Assembly (NCBI GenBank): GCA_963971535.1
Contig: OZ020585.1
Span: 22,070,005-22,134,004 of the forward strand
DNA from: Notolepis coatsorum
Taxonomy: Eukaryota > Chordata > Actinopteri > Aulopiformes > Paralepididae
Direction of reading: 5' to 3'
DNA length: 64,000 nucleotides
Below, in pieces: positions 10,803 through 21,835 of the stretch. The first letter of the stretch is position 1. Every line of letters starts with the position of its first letter. The notes under the pieces were generated by a model. That model was not told the origin of the DNA, did no database searches, and saw nothing but the letters and a program-made list of their open reading frames with translations. Both the position numbers and the translations under genes were made by a program.

Positions 10803-10880
10803 TTGCCCCACCGCTATGTCTAAACCGTCTTTTTAAGATGCCAAATGTGCGCTCGATCACACCACACAGTTCTGCTGTAG
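10803..10880 (-). pseudogene. PIF/Harbinger transposase remnant
   Basis: On the minus strand the sequence reads STAELCGVIERTFGILKRRF followed by RHSGG. This matches the conserved block of HARBI1-like transposases (consensus of the type RxxVERxFGxLKxRW/F) that carries part of the DDE catalytic core; the E of VIER sits in that block. Only about 26 codons are recognisable and a stop follows shortly after, so the gene is dead. Known of the family: a nuclear transposase acting with a Myb-like partner to move elements with 3-bp target duplications. Identity as Harbinger is fairly sure; the extent of the element is not. Confidence 0.7.
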
Positions 10881-11014
10881 ATGATATAGAATGAATGTAC
10901 ATTGCTTTAAATAAAAGTAGGCCACCTCGATCAGTAACTTAGCATCCGTGCAGAAAACATCAAACATATTGACAAAGTTCATGAAGAGCAAATTGAGAAT
11001 CGTTGACCCCTATT

Positions 11015-11640
11015 TCCTACATATCAATGATGTTGTCAGTCAGTCGGTAGTCCTTTCTCAGCACAATCCATGCTGTTCTTCATGCTGAATACCTGCTACT
11101 CGACAGTGGCTCAAGGGGCGACTGGCTCAGGAGGTAGAGAGCAGTCGTCTGTTAGTCGGAAGGTTCCCGGTTCGATTCCCGCTCCTCCCGGGCAGCATGT
11201 CGAAGTGTCCTTGAGCAAGACACTTAACACTTAATTGCTCCACAATGAGCAGGTTGGCTTCTTGCATGGTTGCCTCCGCCATCGGTGTGTGAATGTGTGA
11301 GTGAATGGGTCAAATGTGAGGAACAAATTGTAAAGCGCTATATAAAAGCAGCCATTTACCATTTACTCCATCTAGTTAGCCACAACACGAATGTAAAGTA
11401 ATGGGATCAGTCTGTACAAGACCTGATTTAAATGCTGAAACCTACTCCACATACAGTGCACCTGAAGCAAATACGTTTGCTTTCGAGTATGATTAAGTGC
11501 TTTGCACAGTGGCCCCATTGACCTTGCATTCGTTTGTTGGCTAAGGAGGAGCTAGGTATTCAGTATGAACGAAGCACAGCATGGATTGTGCTCAGAAATA
11601 ACTCTACCCTTCAGCAACATCGTCAGTGGGTAGGAAACAG
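11015..11640. mobile_element. Inverted-repeat element split by a SINE
   Basis: The left arm, about 11015-11100 (TTTCTCAGCACAATCCATGC...GAATACCTGCT), is the imperfect reverse complement of 11545-11640. The loop between them holds a SINE (11112-11366) and about 180 bases of other sequence. The arms could be the ends of a MITE or an inverted duplication belonging to the neighbouring Harbinger debris. Confidence 0.7.
11112..11366 (+). mobile_element. tRNA-derived SINE, family S2, copy 2
   Basis: Same family as 8382-8633, with a better preserved head: GGCTCAGGAGGTAGAGAGC as A-box region and CCCGGTTCGATTCCCGC with a canonical B box. The GTCGAAGTGTCCTTGAGCAA block follows, and the tail is TAAAGCGCTATATAAAAGC. 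It lies inside the loop of the inverted repeat 11015-11640. Confidence 0.9.
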
Positions 11641-11649
11641 GGCTAGGGG

Positions 11650-11955
11650 TAGGGTTGGGCACCGAAAACTGGTTCTAATAGGAACCGGTTCCTAACTTCC
11701 GGTTCGATTCTTAATTTCGATTCTTAAAAAAAAATTTAAATAAAAAAATTGTTTTACTTTGTTAATTAATACCCTAGTTACAGTACAGCAACCAAATTAA
11801 ACTGTATCAAGTCAACTGAAAATGCGAAATAAGCTGTGACCTGTTTTGACCTGCACCTCAAAGAAGCGGAATCGAGAATCGTTTAGAACAGGAATCGATA
11901 TGGAGAATCGGAATCGGAACCGGAATCGTTCAAATCCAAACGATGCCCAACCCTA
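11650..11955. mobile_element. hAT-like MITE (GGTTGGGCACCG type)
   Basis: Ends are TAGGGTTGGGCACCG and, reverse-complemented, TAGGGTTGGGCATCG. The flanking octamers GCTAGGGG (11642-11649) and GCTAGGGA (11956-11963) differ at one base. Subterminal regions are rich in GGAACCGG/GAATCG inverted motifs. At 306 bp it has no coding capacity. Confidence 0.88.
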
Positions 11956-12270
11956 GCTAGGGATCCAACATTCTGAACAATAGATGGTACCAGCGTTGGA
12001 GCTTTGTCTGTCCTACACTCTGAAGGGTGCTACCCAGGCTTAGCCTCTTGTTCTTTCTCAAAATGACTGACACAGTCCTTGGCTTATTATCAGTGCCATT
12101 GCCATAAAATGCTTGTTTATTGCCATTTGCTGAGGTCACTTTACCCTGACTGTCTCTAAGGGCAGTGTTTGTCATAGCTAGCCTAATGTACCTTTGATAA
12201 AACACTAACCAAATCACTGAAAAACACATGCAAAACTCCCTCTCTCTCTCTTTCCCTCTCTCTCTCTGGA

Positions 12271-12578
12271 CAGACAGACGCACAAGTCAGCAGTTATGGA
12301 TAGCTGAAATACTTTTTTGTATATCTTGATCCTCCACACAACACATTGTGGTATTATTTGGACATAGTTGGTCTCTCTTCTCTCCACGATGCCTCAAACC
12401 AGACATTATTGTGCTAGAAAAACATCTGACTGTACTCGCCATATGAAGCCGTACAGTTTCAAGGACAATGCAGTCAAGAGATGCACAAAACAACATGTTC
12501 TCTTTTTGTCTGTCAGTGTCTGACTCTGTACCACTCATTCTCTGATGACTTGTACAAACATTCACACTCTCTGTCTCT
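12271..12578. repeat. Dispersed ~300-bp repeat, copy 2 (partner 87-385)
   Basis: Direct-orientation match to 87-385, also bordered by an impure CT repeat on the left. Differences include TTATTGTGCTAGAAA versus TTACTTTGCTATAAA and a short insertion CAGTGTCTGACTC near the right end. Confidence 0.85.
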
Positions 12579-13754
12579 GCTGCCAAACGCACTCACACGT
12601 CCATTGGAGGAAGCAATTCATCATAGTAAAACATATTCAGAATAAGTTGTCTTTCCTGCTTCACACTTCTCTAGTAATCTCACGACTTTGACTGAAGGCC
12701 AAACAGTTTGTAGTGGAACAAAGCCTATTCAAATACTGTCGCACAACACACACACACCTTTGTCACACAGTCTCATTTGAGATTTGCATGGCGTAATTTG
12801 TCATGGTCTAATTACTTGAGGCTTATTTACACGAGTGGTAGTTCCTTAAAAACAAACTGCCCTGTTGTTTGACTGGTGAGTGATGCGAGATTGATAATAG
12901 TGTTTCTGTGGACGTGGGAACAAAAGTTGAAAATGTATGGTTGCTTGATGACTCAGATACTGAAATTCAGTGTGGCCAGTATGTGTATGTGGGTGTGGGT
13001 GAGTGAGTTTGTGTCATGTCACACACATTGTGACTGAAGATTATCAAACACATTTAGCAGGTCAACAGTTTTTGCATTGGCAGTTATTACTAGTTATGCT
13101 GCAAGTGTGCTAGAATCCACACCCTCCATTTCAACAACTGTAGCTCTGAACCATCAACCATGAACTCAACCTCGGAGCATGTCCTCAGGGACAACCACAG
13201 GCCACGTGATTTAAGTCAAGACAGTTTGTTAGTGTTCGCTCATAGGCTCCCCGGTTGCAGAGATAATAAACTAAACTAAGGAATTTAGTAGTCAAAGTAC
13301 TCGAATGCACCGTCATGAGATTTTACTTGTACCCATCTGGAGGGGAAGCATCTGACTTTGGCCTTCAGTTAATAAAAAGAAAGAGTAGATAAACTATGAA
13401 ATTCCAGTCTGTGTGAACTGTAAGGTGAACAATCATAATTTAATATTTCATTATATTATTAGGCTATATTATATTATTTTTCCACTCCTATTGCTACTTA
13501 ATCAAGTGGTATTAGGAGTGAAGGAGGGTTACAAGTTCAACACTCCCTGTAACAAAGGACATGACCATGGAAATGACAGGAGAAATTCAATTAAATGATT
13601 TGTTCATCAAACAAAAGCCCTTATTTTGTGTCGCTCACTTGGCAACTCTTTTAAGCATCATACTCCCAGTAAAAAGCTAAAAAATTTAATAAAAGGCCAA
13701 TTCGGACTGAAATACAATCAGATTCTGATTGTGCTTTTTTAGAGCCCAAATTGG
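12579..13754. other. Unannotated stretch
   Basis: No exon, tRNA or complete mobile element recognised. The sequence is AT-rich and non-repetitive apart from a short CA run near 12748. Confidence 0.5.
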
Positions 13755-14706
13755 TAGGGGTGGGCACCAATTTTTGAATAGTCGCTAACTTAAATCTAAT
13801 CGTTTATGCGAATATCGTTTTGTCTCAAATATATCTTTTCCCTTGTTTTTACCAGCACCTACACTGTGCAGTGTATTGAGATGTAAACAGAAAATAAAAA
13901 TTAAGAAAGAGACTGGAGATGTTACATGGTAGCAACGTTTTGTACGTTTGCCATGTTGTTTCATACATTTCAAGCATCAGTGATGTAACTTTAGGAATGA
14001 ATGCTTTATGTTCACCGGGTCCGCTAGCGTTAGCTGTTAGCAATGATAGAAGCCAGCTAGCTTGCTTATTGCATTATCTCACTTTCGCTATTAAGTAAAA
14101 ACAAAACCATACTGTATAAGTTAACGTGGAAGTTCAGACATTTCAAGAATCAACAATGTAACTTTCGGAATGAAGGCTTTTGTTCCTGGAAATAACCTTA
14201 GCCTGCTACGACTCACAAATATCTAGCTGTTTGCAATGACAGCAGCCAGCTAGCTAGCTTGTTTTAGCACAAAAAAAAATGGATCCACTTTTTCTCCTCT
14301 TTTTCTATTTTTCTCCTATCCCAATTCCATTGTGCCAATCGTGCCTTGCATCACATGTCCCCTCCGATACACGAGGAGGCACATCTTTTCACCTGCCAGC
14401 GCGGACTCTCATTGGCGAGGTGTAACGTGTGGGAGGCTCACACTACCCCCGCCATTTCCTGTCTCTGCTGTGCAGGCGTCCCCAACCGACCTGTAGGAGT
14501 CGCTGTCCACAAAGTCCAGATTACCACCCATCGACTTCCACCCGCTAACTCTGCCAATTGAGTCAGTATGACGGCCGGCCCAAGCCAGAGGCAACGCCGA
14601 CAGCCGGAGTCGAACCCGGTGTCTCTTGCGTTGGTGACGAGCGCAATGTCCGCTGCGCCACCCAGCCGCCTTGTTTTAGCAATTTTGTGAGTTTTCCCCA
14701 CCCCTA
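13755..14706. mobile_element. hAT-like element carrying a SINE
   Basis: The left end TAGGGGTGGGCACC pairs with TAGGGGTGGGGAAAAC (reverse complement of the right end). Flanking octamers CAAATTGG and CAAATGGT are similar but not identical. The interior has a diverged direct repeat (CATTTCAAGCATCAGTGATG... near 13968 and CATTTCAAGAATCAACAATG... near 14139). A SINE is inserted at 14270-14669. Confidence 0.8.
14270..14669 (-). mobile_element. tRNA-derived SINE, family S1, copy 3
   Basis: The minus-strand element begins GGCGGCTGGGTGGCGCAGCG with B-box GGTTCGACTCC. The body aligns with the copy at 578-1054 (for example GGAGTCGCTGTCCACAA on the plus strand). A target duplication CTTGTTTTAGCA is present at 14258-14269 and about 14670-14681. 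It is more diverged than copies 1 and 2 and inserted in an older hAT-like element. Confidence 0.88.
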
Positions 14707-15192
14707 CAAATGGTCAGATAACCAGTGTTAGACATAATATACATTCCCTAATAAATCTTAATTTTTTTTGTGGGTTTCCACTCCTTCTGCATCACTGCCT
14801 GTAAGCTTATACTGCGCTTTTCCATTGAACCAGCACTGCATGGTACAGGACGACAAGCCAGTCCGTCCCGTAGTGTGCCGTGTTGCCTGTATGCTTCTCT
14901 GTTACACCACGTACCCTGTGACACATGGTTGGGAAGGCAGGAGGAGTAATAGCAGCACATTCGTCTCTCTGAGACTCAGTCAGCTTCTCTCTGGCACCAG
15001 TTCACAACATGGAAATGCCAGAGTGAACATCACATTGTAGCTGATATACCTATACATTAAAAACAAGCCTTTTCAACCAATGACAACCTTAGTTGCATCG
15101 ATATTGTGAGGTTAGGTACTGTATTTAATGTTAATGTTTAATCATCCAGACATAACTTGTAGATACTGCCACCAAACGTGACACGGTGCTTC
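14707..15192. other. Unannotated stretch
   Basis: Nothing recognised; no repeats of note and no exon-like frame with splice signals. Confidence 0.5.
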
Positions 15193-16107
15193 TTAACTCA
15201 TTGACCGCCGAGCCCCTTCCGGGAAATTAGGCCTAGTATGCCAGCGCTTTAATCAATGGGAGGACGGGGATATTTGCGAGTGCTTAAAATATATCTTAAA
15301 TTATGGCTATGGGTCTAATACACCCGTTGCTTATCAATGACTTGCTTGCAGTCAACATGTATGAAACGGATTGTTTTTTCATCGGTACATTTCCGTTTTA
15401 TACCGTTTTGAATACGAGTATAGTTTTGGAGATTTCGAGTAATTCCAGAGAAAAACGCGATAATAGCCCTTTAGTGGAATACACAAAACATGTTGTAATT
15501 TTTCTGCTGATTTATGAATAGTTTTCAAATAAACGCTAGATTATCGATAGCATATGTGTCCTTATGCACGATACAAAAGCGGGCTGAAAAATCGCTTATC
15601 CATGCCTTGCTCAGCGCCAACGGCACGCACACACACACACACACACATGTTGTGATCGCTGTGAAAAAAACATCTGATTAACCCAAGACTGGTAACATAG
15701 ATTCCTTACCTCACATCTGATGTTCTGCAAAAAGATTAATCCAATTCTTGATCGCCATTCCAAATATTGATCGCGTTTATTGATCCAACGTTATATCTCC
15801 AAAACACATAATCCACGCTGCTCTGAGTGTCCCCAGTCCATCTGTTATCTGATACTGCATGCCCGAGAAGGAAAACCTGGACCGGAGTTTTCTTTTTTAT
15901 GCACATCCCCAGCCAATCCAATCCAATGATGTGCAATACCATCCGGGAGACGATAGGCGGCGGTATTTGCCCTTTTGCAAGCTCAGACCCATTCCCAACG
16001 ATAACATCAGGTTGGATGGATGAAAATGAATGGATATCGCTAATAAAAGAAATAACGATTAAAACCTGACTATACTCATGATTGGCGCTCAAGCGATGGC
16101 GAGTTAA
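15193..16107. mobile_element. piggyBac-like TTAA-flanked element, copy 1
   Basis: Bounded by TTAA at 15193-15196 and 16104-16107. The ends TTAACTCATTGACCGCC and, reverse-complemented, TTAACTCGCCATCGCTTG then AGCGCC resemble the TTAACYC-type termini of piggyBac elements. Internal blocks, such as AAACGGATTGTTTTTTCATC and GCCATTCCAAATATTGATCG, recur in copies at 17443, 39961/40916, 48651 and (inverted) 57925. A CA run lies at 15629-15648. No transposase frame was found. Confidence 0.72.
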
Positions 16108-16922
16108 TCCGACTATCATTGTGATCGGTGCTCAATGATTTAACAAAAATAGCTGCTAAATTACAGTAATTATTCATTTTATTTAGTAATTTTCCTATAG
16201 TGAAAAATTCTATACATAATTATTATTTTTAAATAACTCATGATAGAAAAACCCCTCTGTAAATTAACTATTTAAGTTAGTTATCCATCACATTGAAACA
16301 GAACATTTTATTCTGACTTAATCCACTGAGAAAAAATACAAAATATTGTTTATTTTCTGTGCATATTCATTGTGTAAAGTTTCTTTCAGAAATGCACTCC
16401 TGTTTGTTCAGTGGTAGGACCATCTCTTAAACCCAAAAACGTCTGAGGAGCAAGACCGAGCATTCACGTGAACTATGCCAACTATGCATCACAGACTGGA
16501 ATTCAGTCGCTAGCAGATAAAATCCTATGGTGGTACACTGATGTTGTGAGTGTAGTGACAGGCCTTAAAATTGAATCGCATACACACACACACGCAGTCA
16601 CGCGCACGCACACACGCACGCACGCACGCACACACACACACACAGAGGTGGCATGTTTTCTGAAGATGCTATCAACACCCTGTGAGGGTGGTGTGCTGGT
16701 ATGTGGTGACATCATTGAGATGATGGAGATGATTCAGTCCAGGTGTGCAGTACAAGTTGGGATATCCCTGAATTTGACAGTCATCATGACACTTACCGGT
16801 AAACACAATGTAATACAGGGCTCTTTTACCTCGAGGGTGCTGTTCTACGACATCACACATTATTTACCTCATCATAGAGCAGAATGTAGGCTAGGTGTTT
16901 CCAAACATTACCAATGTAAACC
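16108..16922. other. Unannotated stretch with a CA/CGCA microsatellite
   Basis: AT-rich sequence, then an impure CA/CGCA array at about 16579-16644. A 182-codon open frame crossing the array has no recognisable domain and is partly repeat-encoded, so I do not call it a gene. Confidence 0.5.
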
Positions 16923-17109
16923 ATTTATAGCAGGGGCGGGGCTAGGGGGTGGCTACTTGGGCTCAAGCCCTGAATGTTTTCTGAAAAGCCCCGAATCTAC
17001 TTTTTTGGACAATTAATCATTGTTACATGAAAATATGTTTGCACCAGATTTAGCAGAAGCTAATTTCCATCTGTAGTCTATCAAGCTGCTAACTGTATTT
17101 GAGTGAGTT

Positions 17110-17400
17110 AAGTCTTGGTGTTATGGTAGACTCAGACCTAAGCTTTAAATCAGAATCAACAAGTTGACAAAAACATAATTCTTCCACCTTAGAAACATAG
17201 CTAAAGTACGGCCATTTATAAATCAAAAGGACGCTGAAAACCAGATCCATGCTTTTATCTCAAGCCGACTTGACTACTGTAATGCACTCCTAACCGGCCT
17301 CCTGAAAAAATACGATGATAACTATTTTATTGCAATGCACTATTGCATTATTTTATTCTATTTTACTAACTATTTTATTGCACTGCACTATTTTACTTTG
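17110..17400 (+). pseudogene. L2-type LINE reverse transcriptase fragment
   Basis: The plus strand reads HAFISSRLDYCNALLTGL after LRNIAKVRPFINQKDAEN, the conserved C-terminal part of L2/CR1-clade reverse transcriptases (typical family wording: HAFITSRLDYCNALL.GLP). Upstream, VMVDSDLSFKSES fits the preceding block, but an in-frame stop separates them. The known enzyme copies its own RNA into the genome by target-primed reverse transcription. This copy is 5'-truncated and dead. Confidence 0.85.
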
Positions 17401-17442
17401 TATCAGTGTCAGTGATAATCAAACCGTAAACAAAGACGCCTA

Positions 17443-18367
17443 TTAACACTTTCAGCGCCAGATGAAAGTGGAAGTACTGTAAAAAGTACTGTTACTGTTG
17501 AAAGGCCAGCGCCTTTTAACATGGGGATACGTGGCTGTGTTTGCAGGCCTAAAGCTATATTATATATTATAGCTATGGATCTAATAATATAGTCGATTGT
17601 CATTGAGTTTCTTCCGGTCAAGATGCAAAAAACAGATAATTCTTCCATCCATACATTTCCGTTTTATACCGTTGTGAATATGAGTGTAGTTTCAGGGTGG
17701 TCTGGTGTCATTTCCAAAATGCTTCGTAATGGCCGGCAACGGCAAGGTGTATTCTAGTAAACGCGTTATCGTTTCTTCCCTGGACTAGCTACTGTTCTCA
17801 AATCAAATTTAGATTATCGGTATTATGTTTCATCATGGATGCATGAAGGGGGGGGCGCCCCTCCGTGCTTTGATCGCTACCAACGGAACACGCCACACAG
17901 ACACGCCCCGATCAGCATGAAGGAATTTTTGGATCAACGCAATATTGATACCATATAGTCCTTACCTTGACCAGGATCTGTCCCGAAAAGAATATTCCAA
18001 TTATCTGATCTCCATTCCAAGTACTGATGTCGATCAAGGTGCCAACGTAATCCAGCATTGAACATGAACCCGACCCCCGTCGATGCATGCGTTATAAGCG
18101 TTTGGCTTGACCGAGTAGTTAGACCCCGCCCGCAGGCCGCAGCTCGGCCCAGACACCAAGCCACATCGTTTCAAATGGAGTGCAATAGCGGCCGCAAGGC
18201 GTTAGGTGGCGGTATTGGACTTTTGAGATCTCAGACCCATCCCCAGTGATAACACAGGCTGCCGGCATGTCTTTATGAATGGAAATATCAAATAAAAGAA
18301 ACAACGATGAAAACCCGACTATACTCTGGTTTTCGGGGGTCCTGGCGCTCAACGTTCGGCGAGTTAA
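17443..18367. mobile_element. piggyBac-like TTAA-flanked element, copy 2
   Basis: Starts TTAACACTTTCAGCGCCAGA and ends GCTCAACGTTCGGCGAGTTAA, with TTAA at 17443-17446 and 18364-18367. The end motif CCCGACTATACTC recurs at 48660 and 16068. It lies inside an L2 LINE. There is no transposase. Confidence 0.68.
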
Positions 18368-19255
18368 CCCTAGATCTTAGATCCTAATATGAAAAACGAT
18401 GTGATTTAACACAATGGGGACGAACAACGGAGATCCGTGGCAAGTTGTTATTGCTTTTATTCCATTTTAATAACCTATTCAAGGTCGCCGAGCGGCACTG
18501 CAGATTTACCCTACTCTTTGAATTCGAGAAGGTGCAATACCGGCCAGATCCTCTTAGGGGCGCTATCGCGATAATGCAGTGTTCAATGGAGTTTTATGTT
18601 AGCTCTATTCTGGATCTGCAGCCTGTAGCTTGGATTACGTTTTGCATCGCAGATTTCACCATGCAATAAGGGGATTTATCATCAGCCAATGGACATATCG
18701 ATCTAACAGATGGCGATCGATAACGGGGAAATGCTCAGGGGGATCTTTTTCACGTAAAGTACATCCCGATCGGGCCTTGTTTTGATAGCCATCCAGGCGT
18801 TCGGCCTATGAGGCTAATGAGGCTAACGCGGTTATTGGTAATCAATAATCAGAAACGACGTCCCCCGCCCCCCCCCCCCTTTCATGCATACATGCGTGAG
18901 GATCGTGCCGATCATATGCAGTTTGAGTTTTAACTGGAGCGTATCTATAACCGAAATGCCATTGGATTTAACGTTATTAGCTATTAGCCCATTATCTCGG
19001 CTTCCAGGAAATATACTAGACCAAATCCGGTATAATGCTTATATTCACGGCGCTATAAAATGAGAACGTATTGATGAATTTCTTCTTTAAGCCATTTTGA
19101 AGGGACGGTTTTATGGTCTCAATTCACAATGAGAATGGACATATAGCAATACTATGAAGTATAGATTTAGCTCTACAAACAGCCCCACGTCTGTTTACAT
19201 TTCCCGGTCCTCTTGAGATTAATTAGACTCATCCCAGTGGCCGCGAAAGTGTTAA
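18364..19255. mobile_element. Probable second piggyBac-like element abutting copy 2
   Basis: The right end reads GTGGCCGCGAAAGTGTTAA, which reverse-complemented gives TTAACACTTTCGCGGCC, matching the 17443 terminus. The block at 18869-18920 (poly-C then TTTCATGCATACATG) matches 49137-49170 in copy 4. Its left end appears to share the TTAA at 18364. Alternatively 17443-19255 is one longer composite element. Confidence 0.55.
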
Positions 19256-19555
<300 letters not shown>

Positions 19556-19905
19556 GTTTGCTTCATTAATTAAAGGGTGTGAATTTAAGTGTTCTCTAGT
19601 GCCTTTAAGTTAAAGGTTGTGGTGTCGAAGTAAAAAAAAAATTGTGACATCGGTTCACACACCTATCTGGGCTAAGCCCCGGATCTCCTACAATCCTAAA
19701 TCCGCCCCTGATTTATAGCCACAAAATACAGCGAATGCAGTAAAAACTCATATCCACCTGTCTAGCGTTAGTCCTTGTATCTACCTGTTGTCTAGTGTTA
19801 GTCCTTGTATCGGGAGCTCAGCCAGTCAATGTAATGCGGTCCATACAGTTGTTCCCTAAACTTGCTGTTGGGCTCCTACTACTGACATGTACTACTGTAC
19901 TGTCT

Positions 19906-20840
19906 GGGATGGGTACCGAATTAGGTACTTTTAAAGGTACCTACCGAATCACGTCGGTACTACCGAGTACCGATTCACGTGTGATCCGTCTGTGTCACAT
20001 TTCGGTACTGTAAAAAAAAGAAATGTTGGGCGGCCGGGTAGTGCAGCGGACTAAGCGTCTGTCTACCACCACAGAGACAGTGGGATCGAATCCAGCTGTG
20101 GTGCTTCCGGGTTGGCCGACCGTCCATACTAACACAATTGGCAGTGTTAGAGGGTGGGAAACCCGACGAGGGTGGGTCCTGGTCGTTGTATTCAGCGACT
20201 CCTACAGTTCGGTCGGGGCGCCTGCACAGCGAGGGAAGGATCTAAGAGAGGTAGTGTGACCTTCCACACGTTACACTCTCCCAGTGAGAGTCCGCGCTGC
20301 CAGATGAAAAAGAAGCGGTGGGCTGGCTACAAGTGTGTCGGAGGAAGCATGTGATAGTCTCCGCCCTCCCTGACCGACGGTAGGGGGTAGAGTGCGCAAC
20401 GACCAGGAAGGGGATTGAGAATTGGCATAACGACTAACATTGGGATGGGAGAAAAACGGAAAAAAGAAGGAAAAAAAAAAAAAAAAAAATGTTTTTCCTT
20501 ATTTCTTTTTTTATTGATTTTTTTGACGACGTCAATGTTTAGTTTACCACGAAACGAAACCTATGAAGTGTGCCGCACGTTCACGTCAACGTTCACACGA
20601 ACAATATACACTTAGGTTAACTTTTGACTTGATTCAACAACAAAGCAGTCGGGGCAATGGCAAGCCGAAAACGGTCGAAAGTGTGGTTATTTGAAGTTTT
20701 GATTTATTTTTTTTACAACTGAGGTAGGTAGATTACATTTTTAGAGACTAAAGTACCGAAAAAAGGTACCGCTGGGTACCGGTATCGATTCACAGGTACC
20801 GGTACCGGTATCGGTTCAAATGTGAAAGGTACCCAACCCT
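19906..20840. mobile_element. hAT-like element (GGTACC type), copy 2, carrying a SINE
   Basis: Ends GGGATGGGTACCG and, reverse-complemented, AGGGTTGGGTACC. CTGTCT is repeated on both flanks. The interior (CGTCAACGTTCACACG, GGCAAGCCGAAAACGGTCGA) matches the copy at 5316-5712. A family S1 SINE is inserted at 20028-20488. Confidence 0.82.
20028..20488 (+). mobile_element. tRNA-derived SINE, family S1, copy 4
   Basis: Starts GGGCGGCCGGGTAGTGCAGC with B-box GGGATCGAATCC. The body includes CAGCGACTCCTACAGTTCGG and ends GGGATGGGAGAAAAACGG plus poly-A. Flanking AAATGTT-type sequence is repeated after the poly-A. It is clearly diverged from copies 1 and 2. Confidence 0.88.
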
Positions 20841-21391
20841 CTGTCTATGGTTGCCGGTAGTGTTAAACATGTGATTAATGGTTTTGTTTTTACACAATTA
20901 ACTTTTGTGGCACAATGCTGACTGATACAAGTTAGCTGGTGACGTTGCACCCCATATACAGTATAGACATGAACTGTAGAAACAGCCCACAGCCTGCTTA
21001 TCGATGAAGTTCCCCTTGAGCCAACATCATCAGACTGAAAAAGAAACATGTTACTTCACATCAAAATACTGTAGAAATATTGATGTTTCCCATTGCTCAG
21101 CTTTGGCTCAAACTGGAACATACTGTACACACCCATGATATGGGAGACATGGTTTTGCCTCAGAAAGCGTAGACATGATTTCAGTTCGCCTTAAAACACG
21201 AGACCATTTTTGGTACAATGTAAAACATATATAATTGTGTATCATTTCCTGTGGCTTTGTACCCTTCCCTCCATGAAGGAAATCTCCCCACAGTGTGACA
21301 TGTGGCAGGCAGAGGAACTCTTTGTCCAACAATACAGTTAGAATTCACATTGAATAGATGGAGTCTGGCCTTGTTGAGCATTCAGGCCTCA

Positions 21392-21395
<4 letters not shown>
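20841..21395. other. Unannotated stretch
   Basis: No exon or mobile element recognised. It ends at a CT microsatellite. Confidence 0.5.

Positions 21396-21478
<83 letters not shown>
21396..21478. repeat. (CT)n microsatellite
   Basis: About 41 uninterrupted CT units. All three frames on both strands are open across it, which gives spurious frames. Confidence 0.97.
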
Positions 21479-21480
<2 letters not shown>

Positions 21481-21835
21481 CCTCGTTTTGAAGTGTCTCA
21501 GAAGGAAGAGGAGGCGTGTGCATGTGTGTTTGTTGGAGGGAGGAGGGTGTGTGAACAGCGCACACACACACACACACATACCCACACGCGCACACGCACG
21601 AGTCCAGATGGCAGCTGCTCTGCCTGGCCTCAGTGCGGTAATTACCGAGTGTGAGGCACATTACTTAACTCTTAGCGTTGCAATCTGCTGTGTTTCTGCA
21701 TTGTGGTTGTCATTGCTGCTGCTGTAGACAAGGAATTGATTTCGTTTTAAAGGGGCAGTCTGGTTCAGGTTGCCAACAAGGGAAGTACAGTCAACAGTTA
21801 GCATACAGCTGCTGTCATAAACACAATGGGTTTTT

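Noticed and set aside
11117..11190. Possible functional tRNA gene
   Set aside because: The A- and B-box motifs are followed by the SINE body and L2-like tail, and the acceptor stem does not pair; it is a SINE head.
16468..17016. 182-codon plus-strand frame
   Set aside because: Crosses a CA microsatellite and the left end of a hAT element; no domain or splice evidence.
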